DNA of 52,494 bases from an uncultured Opitutia bacterium (GCA_903840415.1 CAIMFY010000030.1:1-52494), one strand, 5' to 3'; shown: positions 9,499 to 18,100, numbered from the stretch's first letter. Numbers and translations are program-made. The notes: generated by a model not told the origin, from the letters alone.

Positions 9499-10950
9499 GT
9501 GAAGATGGAAAAATCCCCGCGTGCCCAAACCAAGTCCGCGACTGCTGCTTCCATACCGGCGCCAGCGGTGAAACCGGCCGCACCCGCCGGCCCGCGCGAA
9601 CTCGGCTGGCTGCCGGACAGCGTTTACACCGGCGAAAAATTTGAGGCGGGGATGGCGTTCTTCGCTGATGCGCACGGCCGCATCGCGCGGTTTTCCCGCG
9701 AGCCGAAGGATCTGGCGATAGCGCGGCGGCTCCCGGGACAGGCCGCGCTGCCGGGTTTCGTCAACGGCCACTCGCATGCGTGGCACCGCGCGATCCGTGG
9801 CCGGGCGGAGGCGCGATCGCGAGTCGCGAACGAACCGCTTGCGACGTGGCACGAGGCGCTGACGCGGACGGCGGGCGGACTGACGGGCGAGGAAATCTTC
9901 GACACGGCGCGGATGGCGTTTCTGGAAATGCTCGCGTCGGGCATCACCTGCGTCGGCGAGTTTCACGATCTCCACCACCAGCCGGACGGTTCGCCGTGGC
10001 CGGAGCCGAATTTTCTCGCGCAGGAAATTTTGCGGGCCGCGCACGATGTCGGCATCCGCATCGCGCTCTTTCAGGTGGCGAATGCGATGGGTGGTCCGCC
10101 GCGCACCGTGATCGCCAGCGCCGATCAGTTTGTCCGCGACACCGAGGTGCTGCGTGGCTTCCTCGAGAAAAATTTTCCGGCGGACGAAGCGTGGCTGGGG
10201 GTGGGCGCGAGCGGCGTTGGCGCGGTGCCGCCGGATTTTCTCAAGGCGATTTCCACTTACGCGCACACCCAGAAACTGCGGCTGCACGTGCAGGTTTCCG
10301 AACGAGCGATCGACCACGAGGCGTGCATCGCTGCGCATGGTCGCACGCCGATCGCGCTGCTTGCCGAGCGTGGACTCGTGGACAAGCGCTTCACCGCCGT
10401 CAACGCGATCCACCTTTCCGACGACGACGTGAAACTCCTCGGCGCCGCGCGCGCCGTGGTGTGCGCGTGTCCGACCTCCGCGCGCAATCTCGGGCTCGGT
10501 GCCACGCCGGTTGAAAAGCTGCTCGCCGCCGGCGCGACTCTCGCGCTCGGCTCCGACACGCAAGTGCAGATTGATCTACTGGAAGATGCGCGGCTGCTCG
10601 AATATGCGCTCCGCACCGGCCGCGCTCAGCGCGCCGTGCTCGCGCCGGATTCCGCGACACCGCTCTTTCACGCGGCGACGTTTGCCGGCGCCCGCAGCCT
10701 TGGCGCCACTGGCGGCGCGCTCGACGTGGGCCGGCCCGCGGATTTTTTCACCGTCAATCTTTTTGATCCGTCGATCGCCGGCGCGGAGCCGGGGGCGCTG
10801 CTCAACAATCTCGTGTTTTCGCTCGAGCGCAGGGCGATTCGCGAAGTTTGGATCGGCGGCCGGCAGTTGGTCGTCAATGGCCGGCACGCGCAGCAGGGCG
10901 CGATCGTCGGGCGGTTTGTCGATTCGCAACGGCGGCTGTGGGCGAGCTGA
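9499..10950 (+). CDS. HutF-like amidohydrolase (formimidoylglutamate deiminase family) with altered active site
   Basis: A 483-residue TIM-barrel amidohydrolase, read from GTG 9499 (an ATG at 9505 is equally possible). Its best family match by motif is formimidoylglutamate deiminase/guanine-deaminase-like: LPGFVNGHSHAWHRA gives metal ligands H91 and H93, NAIH gives H305, LGSDTQVQ gives D353, and there is a C-terminal DLLV-like ADFFTVN strand. HutF enzymes normally carry H-x-H-x-x-E in the fifth strand; here it reads H263-V-Q-V-S-E268, so the third zinc His is replaced by Gln265. The substrate-contacting His before it (in FHSLRAV of Pseudomonas HutF) is also missing (GASGVGAV). It opens a collinear cluster with sugar-nucleotide and amino-sugar genes 38 bp downstream. 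The deaminase role is therefore uncertain. Confidence 0.8.
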   Translation: MKMEKSPRAQTKSATAASIPAPAVKPAAPAGPRELGWLPDSVYTGEKFEAGMAFFADAHGRIARFSREPKDLAIARRLPGQAALPGFVNGHSHAWHRAIRGRAEARSRVANEPLATWHEALTRTAGGLTGEEIFDTARMAFLEMLASGITCVGEFHDLHHQPDGSPWPEPNFLAQEILRAAHDVGIRIALFQVANAMGGPPRTVIASADQFVRDTEVLRGFLEKNFPADEAWLGVGASGVGAVPPDFLKAISTYAHTQKLRLHVQVSERAIDHEACIAAHGRTPIALLAERGLVDKRFTAVNAIHLSDDDVKLLGAARAVVCACPTSARNLGLGATPVEKLLAAGATLALGSDTQVQIDLLEDARLLEYALRTGRAQRAVLAPDSATPLFHAATFAGARSLGATGGALDVGRPADFFTVNLFDPSIAGAEPGALLNNLVFSLERRAIREVWIGGRQLVVNGRHAQQGAIVGRFVDSQRRLWAS

Positions 10951-10987
10951 GCGTTGACCGCACGGCGCAATCGCTTCTCCTCGCGCG

Positions 10988-11863
10988 ATGGCTCCCACGC
11001 TCCTCGTTCTTGCCGCCGGCATGGGCTCGCGCTACGGCGGACTCAAGCAAATCGATCCAGTCGGTCCGGCCGGCGAGACGGTGCTCGATTACGCGGTGTT
11101 CGACGCGCAGCGCGCGGGTTTCGGGCGCGTGGTGTTTGTGATTCGAAAAGATTTCGAGGAACTCTTCCGCGAAAAAATCGGCGCGCGTTACGCGGGTCGC
11201 ATCGCCGTCGATTACGTTTTTCAATCACTCGATGTGTTGCCGGCGGGCTTCGCCGTCCCGCCGGGCCGCGAGAAACCGTGGGGCACCGGCCATGCGGTGT
11301 GGTGCGCGCGCGCCGCCGTGGAGGAAAATTTCGCCGTGATCAACGCGGACGATTTTTACGGCGCGGACTCGTTCGCGCAGCTCGCAACATTTTTGGCGGA
11401 CGCGCGTGGGAACCAAGCGGCCATGGTCGGCTTCCGGCTCGCTAATACGCTTTCCGAGCACGGCGCCGTCTCGCGCGGTGTGTGCATCGCTGATGCCGCC
11501 GGTGCGCTGCGCTCGATCACCGAGCAGACCGGCATTCTCGCGAGCGAAATCGGTCCCGGAAAGAAATTTTCCGGCGACGAACTCGTTTCGTTGAACTGCT
11601 GGGGATTCACGCCGGCACTGTTCGGTGCGCTCGATGGGCAGCTGCGCGAGTTTCTCACTGTGCGCGGCGGCGAAGCGAAGGCGGAGTTTTATCTGCCGGC
11701 CGCCGTTTCCGAACAAATTGCGCACGGTCAGGCGGGCGTCCGCGTGCTGCCGACGGCAAGCGCCTGGTTCGGCGTGACGTATCGCGAGGACAAGCCGCGC
11801 GTCACCGCCGCCATCGCCGAGCTCGTGCGCCGCGGTGTCTATCCGGCCAGCCTATGGTCGTGA
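10988..11863 (+). CDS. Sugar-nucleotide nucleotidyltransferase-like protein
   Basis: A 291-residue cytoplasmic protein of the NTP_transferase fold. The N-terminal nucleotide-binding signature LVLAAGMGSRYGGLKQIDPV (residues 5-24) has the G-x-G-(S/T)-R of NDP-sugar pyrophosphorylases. GTGHAVWCAR and VINADDFYG supply the sugar/metal site with the Asp pair at the end of the Rossmann half. The C-terminal half (YREDKPRVTAAIAEL) resembles the nucleotidyltransferases that sit beside NahK-type kinases. It would make an NDP-sugar from a sugar 1-phosphate. The stop overlaps the kinase start by 10 bp, which supports a kinase plus nucleotidyltransferase module. Confidence 0.85.
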   Translation: MAPTLLVLAAGMGSRYGGLKQIDPVGPAGETVLDYAVFDAQRAGFGRVVFVIRKDFEELFREKIGARYAGRIAVDYVFQSLDVLPAGFAVPPGREKPWGTGHAVWCARAAVEENFAVINADDFYGADSFAQLATFLADARGNQAAMVGFRLANTLSEHGAVSRGVCIADAAGALRSITEQTGILASEIGPGKKFSGDELVSLNCWGFTPALFGALDGQLREFLTVRGGEAKAEFYLPAAVSEQIAHGQAGVRVLPTASAWFGVTYREDKPRVTAAIAELVRRGVYPASLWS

Positions 11864-12951
11864 GCAGCGACGACGCAACGGCGGTGCGCGACGTCGCGCG
11901 GCTCTTCGCGCTGCCGGCTGAAATCGGCACGGTCGCGCCGCACGGGCAGGGGCACATCAACCGCACGTTTCTCGGCACGGCCACCGCGACCGCGGAGGCG
12001 TCAGTTCCCGCGCGCTTTGTTTTTCAGCAGATCAACGAGAAGATTTTTCGCGATGTGCCTGGATTGATGGGAAATATCCGCCGCGTGACCGCCCACGCGC
12101 CCGGCGTCACGCCCGTGCTCGTGGCGGCTCGCGACGGCCGGCCGTTCGCGCGCGACGCCGCCGGCGCGGCGTGGCGCGTTTACCGTTTCGTCGAGGGCGC
12201 GCGCTCGGTGCAGAAAATCGAGAGCGCCGCGCAGGCGCGTGAGGTCGCGCGGGCGTTCGGCGCGTTTCAGCAAAAACTCGCGACGCTGCCGGGTCCGCGG
12301 CTTAACGATGTGCTGCCGGGATTTCACGACACGCGCTCGCGCTACGCCGCGCTGCACGAGGCCATCGCGGCCGACGCCGCGAACCGCGCGGCCGCTGCAC
12401 GCGACGACATTGCTTTTGCCCTCGCGCACGAGCCGGAATCCGGAGTGCTGCTCGAGTTGCATGCCGCGGGTGCACTGCCGGAGCGCGTCGTCCACAACGA
12501 CTGCAAGCTGAACAATCTCCTGCTCGACGCCGCCGGTCGAGCCGTGTGCGTGCTTGACCTCGAGACGACGATGCCGGGTTTTGCGCCGTGCGATTTCGGC
12601 GACATGGTGCGCACCGCGTCGTGCGCGGCCGCGGAAGACGAGCTCGACCTCGCTCGCGTCGCCGCCGAGCCTGCGATGTTGCGCGCGCTCGCCGAAGGAT
12701 TTCTCGAAGGCGCGGGCGCGCTGCTCAACGCCACCGAGATCGCGCACCTCGCATTTGCCGGCCGGCTCCTCGCACTCGAGCAAGGCGTGCGTTTCCTCGC
12801 CGACCACCTGCGCGGCGACACCTACTACCGCATCCACCGCCCCGGCCACAATCTCGACCGCACCCGCGCGCAATTCGCGCTCGTCCGCAGCCTCGAGTCG
12901 AGGCATGCTGCATTCGAGCGCATCATTTCCGATCTCGCCGCCCGCCGATGA
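11854..12951 (+). CDS. NahK-like N-acetylhexosamine 1-kinase (APH-fold phosphotransferase)
   Basis: A 365-residue aminoglycoside-phosphotransferase-fold kinase. The N-terminus PHGQGHINRTFLG and FVFQQINEKIFRDVPGLMGNI correspond to the nucleotide and substrate loops typical of N-acetylhexosamine 1-kinase (NahK) and 'mucin desulfatase' relatives. The catalytic loop is VVHNDCKLNNLLLD (H-x-D-x(4)-N), and the metal Asp is in VCVLDLETTMPG. It likely phosphorylates a hexosamine (GlcNAc or GalNAc class) at C1. It overlaps the nucleotidyltransferase upstream by 10 bp and the deacetylase downstream by 4 bp, so translation of the three is coupled. The precise sugar is inferred only from family resemblance. 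Confidence 0.85.
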   Translation: MVVSSDDATAVRDVARLFALPAEIGTVAPHGQGHINRTFLGTATATAEASVPARFVFQQINEKIFRDVPGLMGNIRRVTAHAPGVTPVLVAARDGRPFARDAAGAAWRVYRFVEGARSVQKIESAAQAREVARAFGAFQQKLATLPGPRLNDVLPGFHDTRSRYAALHEAIAADAANRAAAARDDIAFALAHEPESGVLLELHAAGALPERVVHNDCKLNNLLLDAAGRAVCVLDLETTMPGFAPCDFGDMVRTASCAAAEDELDLARVAAEPAMLRALAEGFLEGAGALLNATEIAHLAFAGRLLALEQGVRFLADHLRGDTYYRIHRPGHNLDRTRAQFALVRSLESRHAAFERIISDLAARR

Positions 12952-13805
12952 AACTCTCCCGCCCCGACGCCGATATTTTTCTCCCGAAAGTTTCTGCCGG
13001 CCTCGCTCCCTCCGCCGCGCTCGCACGCACCACGCACCTCTGCGTGATCGCGCACCAGGACGACATTGAGATCAATGCTTACCCGGCGGTCGCCGAATGC
13101 TACGGTCGCGCCGACCGGTTTTTTACGGGTGTCGTCATGACCAACGGCGCCGGATCGGCTCGCTCCGGGAAATACGAGTCTGTCACCGACGCCGACATGC
13201 AGCGCATCCGCCGCGAGGAACAGCGCACCGCCGCCACGCTCGGAAAATATAATCTCCAGCTCCAACTCGCGCACCCGAGCGCCGACGTGAAATCGCCCGG
13301 CCACCCCGGAGTCGTCGCCGACCTCGCCGCGATTTTCGGCGGCTGCCGCCCGTCGGTCGTCTACCTGCACCAACCGGCCGATAAGCACGACACGCACATC
13401 GCCTGCTTGCTCCGCTGCCTCGAGGCGCTGCGCGCGCTCCCGCGCGCACAACGTCCGGCTCGCGTGCTCGGCGTCGAAGGCTGGCGCGATCTCGACTGGC
13501 TAGCCGACGACACGAAAGTGCCGCTCGACGCGAGTGCCCATCCTGCGCTCGCGGAAGAACTCGTCGCCGTCTTCGCCTCGCAGATCGCCGGCGGCAAACG
13601 CTACGACCTCGCCGCGTTGGGCCGCCGCCTCGCCAACGCTACTTTTTTCGCTTCGCATGCGACCGACACCGCCAGCGCGCTCTCGTTCGCGATGGACCTC
13701 ACGCCGCTGGTTAACGATGAATCGCTCTCGGTCGCTGACTTCACCACCACACACATCGATCGTCTGCGCGCGGATGTCGCGACAAGGATTAAGAAGTTTG
13801 GTTGA
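12948..13805 (+). CDS. PIG-L family deacetylase (LmbE-like)
   Basis: A 285-residue metal-dependent deacetylase. The start at 12948 is chosen because it forms an ATGA overlap with the kinase stop; the frame is open much further upstream but that region is the kinase in another frame. The N-terminal motif IAHQDDIEINA (H36, D38, D39) is the AHPDD zinc-binding box with Gln for Pro; the third ligand is in KHDTHIA. PIG-L enzymes remove N-acetyl from N-acetylglucosaminyl groups of small molecules or glycoconjugates. Next to a NahK-like kinase and nucleotidyltransferase this points to processing of an N-acetylated amino sugar. No signal peptide, so it acts in the cytoplasm. Confidence 0.88.
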   Translation: MKLSRPDADIFLPKVSAGLAPSAALARTTHLCVIAHQDDIEINAYPAVAECYGRADRFFTGVVMTNGAGSARSGKYESVTDADMQRIRREEQRTAATLGKYNLQLQLAHPSADVKSPGHPGVVADLAAIFGGCRPSVVYLHQPADKHDTHIACLLRCLEALRALPRAQRPARVLGVEGWRDLDWLADDTKVPLDASAHPALAEELVAVFASQIAGGKRYDLAALGRRLANATFFASHATDTASALSFAMDLTPLVNDESLSVADFTTTHIDRLRADVATRIKKFG

Positions 13806-13823
13806 CGTGGTTTTTCTCCTCCC

Positions 13824-14597
13824 ATGAACAATCCGCTTTTCGATCTCACCGGGCGCACGGCGCTTGTCACTGGTTCCAGTCAGGGCCTCGGTTTGGCGAT
13901 GGCGCGCGGGCTTGCGGAGGGGGGCGCCGCAGTCGTGCTCAACGGTCGCGATGCAAAAAAACTCGCCGGCGCCGCGGACGCTTTGGGTGCGGAGGTGGCC
14001 GGCGCGCGGGTGGCGACGGCGGCGTTTGACGTGACCGATGGCGCGGCAGTGGCGCGCGAGGTGGCGCGCATCGAGTCGGAGTTCGCGCCGATCGACATCC
14101 TCGTCAACAACGCCGGTATCCAGCGTCGCGCCCCGCTCGCGGAGATGACCGAGGCGCAGTGGCGCGAGGTGCTCGACACGAATCTGACGAGCGTGTTTCT
14201 CGTCGCCCGCGCTGTCGCACCGCGGATGATCGCGCGCGGCGCCGGCAAGATCGTCAACATCTGCTCGGTGATGAGCGACGTCACGCGGCCGACGATCGGC
14301 AATTACGCGGCGGCGAAAGGCGGCTTGAAAATGCTGACGAAGGCGATGGCGGTCGAGTGGGCGAAGCACGGGCTCCAGTGCAACGGCATCGCGCCGGGCT
14401 ACATGGTGACGGAGCTCAACCGGCCACTCATCGAAAATGCCGAGTTCAACAAATGGATTTGCGGCCGCACGCCGGCGGGGCGCTGGGGTAAACCCGAAGA
14501 ACTCGTGGGCGCGGCGGTGTTTCTCTCGTCCCGCGCGAGCGACTTCGTCAATGGTCAGCTGCTCGCGGTCGACGGCGGGTTGCTCGCGGCACTGTGA
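13824..14597 (+). CDS. SDR oxidoreductase, gluconate 5-dehydrogenase-like
   Basis: A 257-residue classical short-chain dehydrogenase/reductase. Cofactor motif TGSSQGLG (residues 15-22), NNAG at the end of beta 4, catalytic Ser in NICSVMSD and the Y-x(3)-K pair in YAAAKGG are all present, as is the C-terminal DGGLLA. The overall match (FDLTGRTALVTGSSQGLG, KHGLQCNGIAPGYMVTELN) is closest to gluconate 5-dehydrogenase/2-keto-3-deoxygluconate oxidoreductases used in uronate and aldonate catabolism. It lies 18 bp after the PIG-L gene and closes the forward cluster. Its last 43 bp overlap, tail to tail, with the sulfotransferase gene on the other strand. Confidence 0.9.
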   Translation: MNNPLFDLTGRTALVTGSSQGLGLAMARGLAEGGAAVVLNGRDAKKLAGAADALGAEVAGARVATAAFDVTDGAAVAREVARIESEFAPIDILVNNAGIQRRAPLAEMTEAQWREVLDTNLTSVFLVARAVAPRMIARGAGKIVNICSVMSDVTRPTIGNYAAAKGGLKMLTKAMAVEWAKHGLQCNGIAPGYMVTELNRPLIENAEFNKWICGRTPAGRWGKPEELVGAAVFLSSRASDFVNGQLLAVDGGLLAAL

Positions 14598-16258
14598 GCG
14601 CCCAGAATTACATGTGGCGCCGGCTGATTGATGAGGTAGCGGACGTGCGGCGGCACCCGGTCAGCTGAATCGGCCCACGACCGGATGACGGGCAGGGTGA
14701 ACGCACGGTCGAGATCGTATTCGCGCACGGCGCTGGAGAGAAACCACCGTGAAAAATCGACGCGATGGGCGCCGAAGAGATCGGGCATCGAGGTCCGGAC
14801 GTCGGCCCGGATGGAGTGCAAATAGGCGCCGAGCTCGGTGATCGCCGGGGCGAGCGCACCACCGGTCGGATCGGCGGCGGCGGGGGAATTGAGCCAGGCG
14901 AGGAACGAGTGGGCGCCGGCAAGGCACGGGTCGGGCCAGCGGTGGCGCATGGTTTTCGGCAAGTCGAGGTAGGCGCGAACCAGCACGCGGGCTGTGTGCG
15001 TGCCGTCGGAAAATTGCTGCGCGTCCGCGAAGGGATTCTGCGCGACGAAGCAATGCGGCAGGCCGTATTCCTGTCGGGCGTTAAAGAGAAACCAGTCGAA
15101 ATACGCGTTGCGATCGGCCCCGAACGGGTCGGGAAACGCCTGACGCACATCGAGTCGAACGGTGTAAAGATAGTGCGCCAGCTTAGTGATCAACGGGAGC
15201 GTGCGACCTTGGTCAGGATCAGCGGAGGAGGAGCGGTTGAGCCAGTTGTAAAAAGAGTCACCCGCGATCGAGCGCGGGTCCGGCCAGCGTTCGCGCTGGG
15301 CCAGCGCAAGATCGGCATACGCCTTCATCAGGATCGGTGGCACCGGGGTGCCGTCGACGAAGGTGTTGTCGGCGCCGAAGGGACCGACGACGCGCCCGTG
15401 CGTCGGTTGCGGGAGATTGGCCGGGTTGCCCTCGTCCATCGAGTAGCCGAGCGCAGCAAACTGCGCAGGATAGGGTTGGAGCTGAGCGAGCGGCTGCTTG
15501 ATGGACGCCGGCAGGGTGTTGCGCCAGCCGCCGGTGCCGCCTTGGCGGAGAAATTTTTTCTCGGGGTCGAGTAGGGACTGCATCATGCCCAATTCACAGA
15601 TGCAGAGGGCGAGTCTGAGGCGCTCGTCGGTCACCGGCAGGATAGAGTCCGTTAGTGCGCGAAAGGCCGCGAGCGGGCATTCCCAAAGATCTTCGTAGCG
15701 CACGGCGCGCACGCCGGGGATACCGAGCCACGCGATCGAGAGATTGAGGTAGAGGTGGAAGCCGTTTTCGACAAACGTGCGGGTGTTGGGTGCGCCGATA
15801 TCCCCGGTTTGGCTCAGTGTCGCCGCGGGTTGGGTGGGGTCGGCGAGAAAGGCATCGTGGACGCCGAGGTTGCGGCGGTTCTGCATGTGGTGCCAGAGCG
15901 AGACGAGGACGTCGCCTGGATGCCGAACCACGCTGACGAAGACCACGTTATTGGCCGCGCCCCACGCCAATAGATCGTGCTGCGGCAGGAAATGTTGATG
16001 GCTGATCCAGCGCGGTCCAGCCGCTTCGAATTCGGCGGGGTCGAACTCAGGACTGAGTCTCACAGGCGTCAGTCCATAAGTCTCGGCAAGCAGGTGCTTG
16101 ACCCAGGTATTGCCCGTCTTGGGGGTGCCAACGACGATGATTTTCAGCGTGTCTGTCTTTGAATTTCGCGATGCAACCGGCTGATCCTCATTCACACGCG
16201 AATTTCCCAGCCTAGCTGAGCTCGGTGTGATATTGGGAAACGGAAAGTCGCTGTTCAT
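14555..16258 (-). CDS. Sulfotransferase with two C-terminal ~115-residue repeat modules
   Basis: A 567-residue protein. Residues 38-270 are a PAPS-dependent sulfotransferase domain: the 5'-phosphosulfate loop is IIVVGTPKTGNTWVKHLL and the 3'-phosphate motif is SVVRHPGDVLVSLW. Residues about 293-408 and 409-525 are two copies of another module, each with PFGAD/PFADA, a T-x-x-x-VL-x-x-AYxDL stretch, R-x-RWPDP, SF-x-x-WLN, and ending in a D-x-x-x-WFL/S-A-x-x-EY motif. I know such tandem modules from glycosyltransferase-type proteins but cannot name the family. The acceptor is unknown. The C-terminus overlaps the SDR gene convergently, and the start lies 172 bp from the transposon's left target duplication, so the promoter region may have been separated from upstream control by the insertion. 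Confidence 0.87.
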   Translation of the reverse strand: MNSDFPFPNITPSSARLGNSRVNEDQPVASRNSKTDTLKIIVVGTPKTGNTWVKHLLAETYGLTPVRLSPEFDPAEFEAAGPRWISHQHFLPQHDLLAWGAANNVVFVSVVRHPGDVLVSLWHHMQNRRNLGVHDAFLADPTQPAATLSQTGDIGAPNTRTFVENGFHLYLNLSIAWLGIPGVRAVRYEDLWECPLAAFRALTDSILPVTDERLRLALCICELGMMQSLLDPEKKFLRQGGTGGWRNTLPASIKQPLAQLQPYPAQFAALGYSMDEGNPANLPQPTHGRVVGPFGADNTFVDGTPVPPILMKAYADLALAQRERWPDPRSIAGDSFYNWLNRSSSADPDQGRTLPLITKLAHYLYTVRLDVRQAFPDPFGADRNAYFDWFLFNARQEYGLPHCFVAQNPFADAQQFSDGTHTARVLVRAYLDLPKTMRHRWPDPCLAGAHSFLAWLNSPAAADPTGGALAPAITELGAYLHSIRADVRTSMPDLFGAHRVDFSRWFLSSAVREYDLDRAFTLPVIRSWADSADRVPPHVRYLINQPAPHVILGAHSAASNPPSTASS

Positions 16259-16430
16259 AAAGTAGTGGGAAAAGTCGGTCGGATGCCCTCAAACGCATTC
16301 GTTCGCCGTGGAAATTCCTGTGCTTCAGCAGGAAGAAAGCCATGCCGACCGAGCGCATCTTCACGATTCAAACCCCAGATTTGCATGTTGGACCTAAATC
16401 AATGACGCCAGACGACCTCGATTGTTACAA

Positions 16431-16438
16431 TTGAATTT
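16431..16438. repeat. 8-bp target-site duplication, left copy
   Basis: TTGAATTT directly abuts the left terminal inverted repeat and is identical to the 8 bp abutting the right one (24075-24082). IS1595-family elements characteristically duplicate 8 bp, so this fixes the left end and implies a fairly recent insertion. Confidence 0.93.
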
Positions 16439-16462
16439 ACTGGGTATGCACTTGACGTAACC
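16439..16462 (+). repeat. Left terminal inverted repeat of the IS1595-family transposon
   Basis: Reads ACTGGGTATGCACTTG, then A, then CGTAACC. The reverse complement of 24051-24074 is the same except G for A at position 17. The transposase ATG follows 16 bp further in, so its promoter must overlap the repeat or lie outside. Confidence 0.92.
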
Positions 16463-16478
16463 TCCAACAGGACGTCTT

Positions 16479-17441
16479 ATGGCGTCAATGGCAGCGGGGT
16501 CACCCTTCCCTGAGACAATCACCGAGTTTGATACGATGTTCGCGACCGACGCGCAGTGCGCTCGGTATCTCGCGGACCTCCGTTGGCCGGGTGGTTACAC
16601 CTGTCCGAAGTGTGGACACACGAAAGCATGGATGTCGGCTCGGTGGATGTTCGTTTGCTCGAAGTGTCGGCACCAACGGAACGTCGCCGAAGGCACGCTG
16701 CTCTATCGGACCCACCAGCCGTTGCGCACATGGTTCCGCGTGGCGTGGACTGTCTGCGAGCAGAAGAACGGCATCAGTGCTCTCGGTCTACAACGCGCCC
16801 TCGGATTTGGCAGCTACCACACAGCGTGGCAGTGGTTGCATCGCATGCGCAGGGCGATGGTCCTGCCAGGCCGGAGCAGACTGAGCGGCGAGGTAGAAGT
16901 AGACGAAACGTTCATCGGCGGCGTGAAGCGTGGAGGCAAGCGCGGGCGCGGGGCCGCCGGAAAGACGCTCGTTCTTGTTGCGGTCGAGGTTCGTCCGCAC
17001 AGACGGAAGCCGAAGTTGCGCGCCATCGGTCGAATTCGACTTTTGGTGATCCCTGATGCTCGGGCCGCGACTCTGCTCCCAGCGGTAGCGGAGTTGGTTG
17101 ATGTCGGCAGCAACGTGGTGACCGATGGCCTCACGAGCTACAATGGGCTTCAGCTTGCCGGATTCAATCATTCGGTCTCTCGCCCAATGGCCGCAGTCGG
17201 CGTCGATCCATTGCCCATGTGCCATCGCGTGATCTCGCTTTTGAAGAGGTGGCTGTTGGGCACGCATCAGGGCTCGGTGGATCACGCCTTTCTCCAATTC
17301 TATCTCGATGAGTTCGTCTTTCGATTCAATCGACGCAGCTCTGGCAGCCGGGGACTCCTTTTCTACCGCTTGCTGCAGCAGGCCGTAACCCACCCGCCCA
17401 TTAAGAAACGAGATTTGCTCGCTAGTGCTATAATCCCATAA
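16479..17441 (+). CDS. IS1595-family (ISXO2-like) transposase
   Basis: A 320-residue transposase. The N-terminal zinc ribbon is CPKCGHTKAW then CSKCRHQRN (two C-x2-C pairs, residues about 42-66). A small helix-turn-helix (ALGLQRALGFGSYHTAWQWL) precedes the DDE-type ISXO2 domain: first Asp in VEVDETFIGG, second in VVTDGLTSYNG, and the closing motif YLDEFVFRFNRR with its Glu. The length fits the family (about 300-320 residues) and no frameshift is visible, so the element may still be active. It begins just inside the left inverted repeat and ends 8 bp before the restriction gene, which probably shares its transcript. Confidence 0.95.
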   Translation: MASMAAGSPFPETITEFDTMFATDAQCARYLADLRWPGGYTCPKCGHTKAWMSARWMFVCSKCRHQRNVAEGTLLYRTHQPLRTWFRVAWTVCEQKNGISALGLQRALGFGSYHTAWQWLHRMRRAMVLPGRSRLSGEVEVDETFIGGVKRGGKRGRGAAGKTLVLVAVEVRPHRRKPKLRAIGRIRLLVIPDARAATLLPAVAELVDVGSNVVTDGLTSYNGLQLAGFNHSVSRPMAAVGVDPLPMCHRVISLLKRWLLGTHQGSVDHAFLQFYLDEFVFRFNRRSSGSRGLLFYRLLQQAVTHPPIKKRDLLASAIIP

Positions 17442-17449
17442 CCAACCAC

Positions 17450-18061
17450 ATGCCCCGCCGCATCCCCCAGCCGAAAAACGTAAAAGCAGGAGTCGGACAA
17501 CTCCCGCTCGAGATGGAAAGCCGCGAAAAATCAATCGGCATGCAGTGCCGGGGGATTTTCTCGAGCCTCTACCTGCGGAACAATTTCACGCAGTCGGAGG
17601 CGTTCCCGTCAGAGGCTGAGGTCCGCCCGATCTACGAGAAGTTCCAGACGTTGTGGTTCACACTTAACGACGCGATCTACAAGCGGAACGAGGCGTTCAC
17701 GCGGGAGAAATTCATCCTGCCTTTGTTCGAGGCGCTGGGCTGGTTGCACCTGCCAGAGGAGCACATGCCCAAGCAGCACGCTGGCCTCCGCAAGCGGCCG
17801 GACTATTCCGTGTTTTCAGATCCGAAGGCGTATCAGCGGGCCTCCGAAGCCGTTGACACCCTGGCCCTCTTCCGCGAGTCGGTGACGGTCATCGAGGCCA
17901 AAAAGGCGGCGCTCGGCCTCGATGATGCCGAGCAAACCGGATCGCAGCGACTGTTCCCCAGCCAGCAGGTGCAGGAATACCTTCGGCGTGCGGCGGACAA
18001 CGCCGGCAACAGGTTTTTCAATTGGGCCGTCCTGACCAACGGCAGAGAGTGGCGACTCTAA
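17450..18061 (+). CDS. N-terminal PD-(D/E)XK nuclease part of the type IIG-like restriction enzyme, cut off by UAA
   Basis: A 203-residue product representing the nuclease end of a restriction-modification fusion. Helical residues 30-100 lead to the catalytic core: Pro117-Asp118 in RPDYSVF and the E-x-K pair Glu149/Lys151 in VTVIEAKKA, an arrangement shared with HsdR_N/type IIG nucleases. It ends at NGREWRL followed by TAA (18059-18061). In this family the sequence continues W-R-L-Y, so TAA very probably replaces a Tyr codon (TAC or TAT) by one base change. The frame continues without interruption into the methylase. Whether this fragment is still an active nuclease on its own is unknown. Confidence 0.8.
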   Translation: MPRRIPQPKNVKAGVGQLPLEMESREKSIGMQCRGIFSSLYLRNNFTQSEAFPSEAEVRPIYEKFQTLWFTLNDAIYKRNEAFTREKFILPLFEALGWLHLPEEHMPKQHAGLRKRPDYSVFSDPKAYQRASEAVDTLALFRESVTVIEAKKAALGLDDAEQTGSQRLFPSQQVQEYLRRAADNAGNRFFNWAVLTNGREWRL

Positions 18062-18100
18062 TGCGAGAATGCATCCCCCGACGCTTTCTTCTCGGTCGAG

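Noticed and set aside
12588-12947. Upstream extension of the PIG-L frame
   Set aside because: Arg-rich shadow of the kinase gene; ATG 12948 overlaps the kinase stop and starts the family homology.
16434-16441. Alternative transposon end at GGGTATGC with AATTTACT as duplication
   Set aside because: The right flank would be AGTTTGAA, which does not match; moving the end by 3 bp gives an exact 8-bp duplication and a longer inverted repeat.
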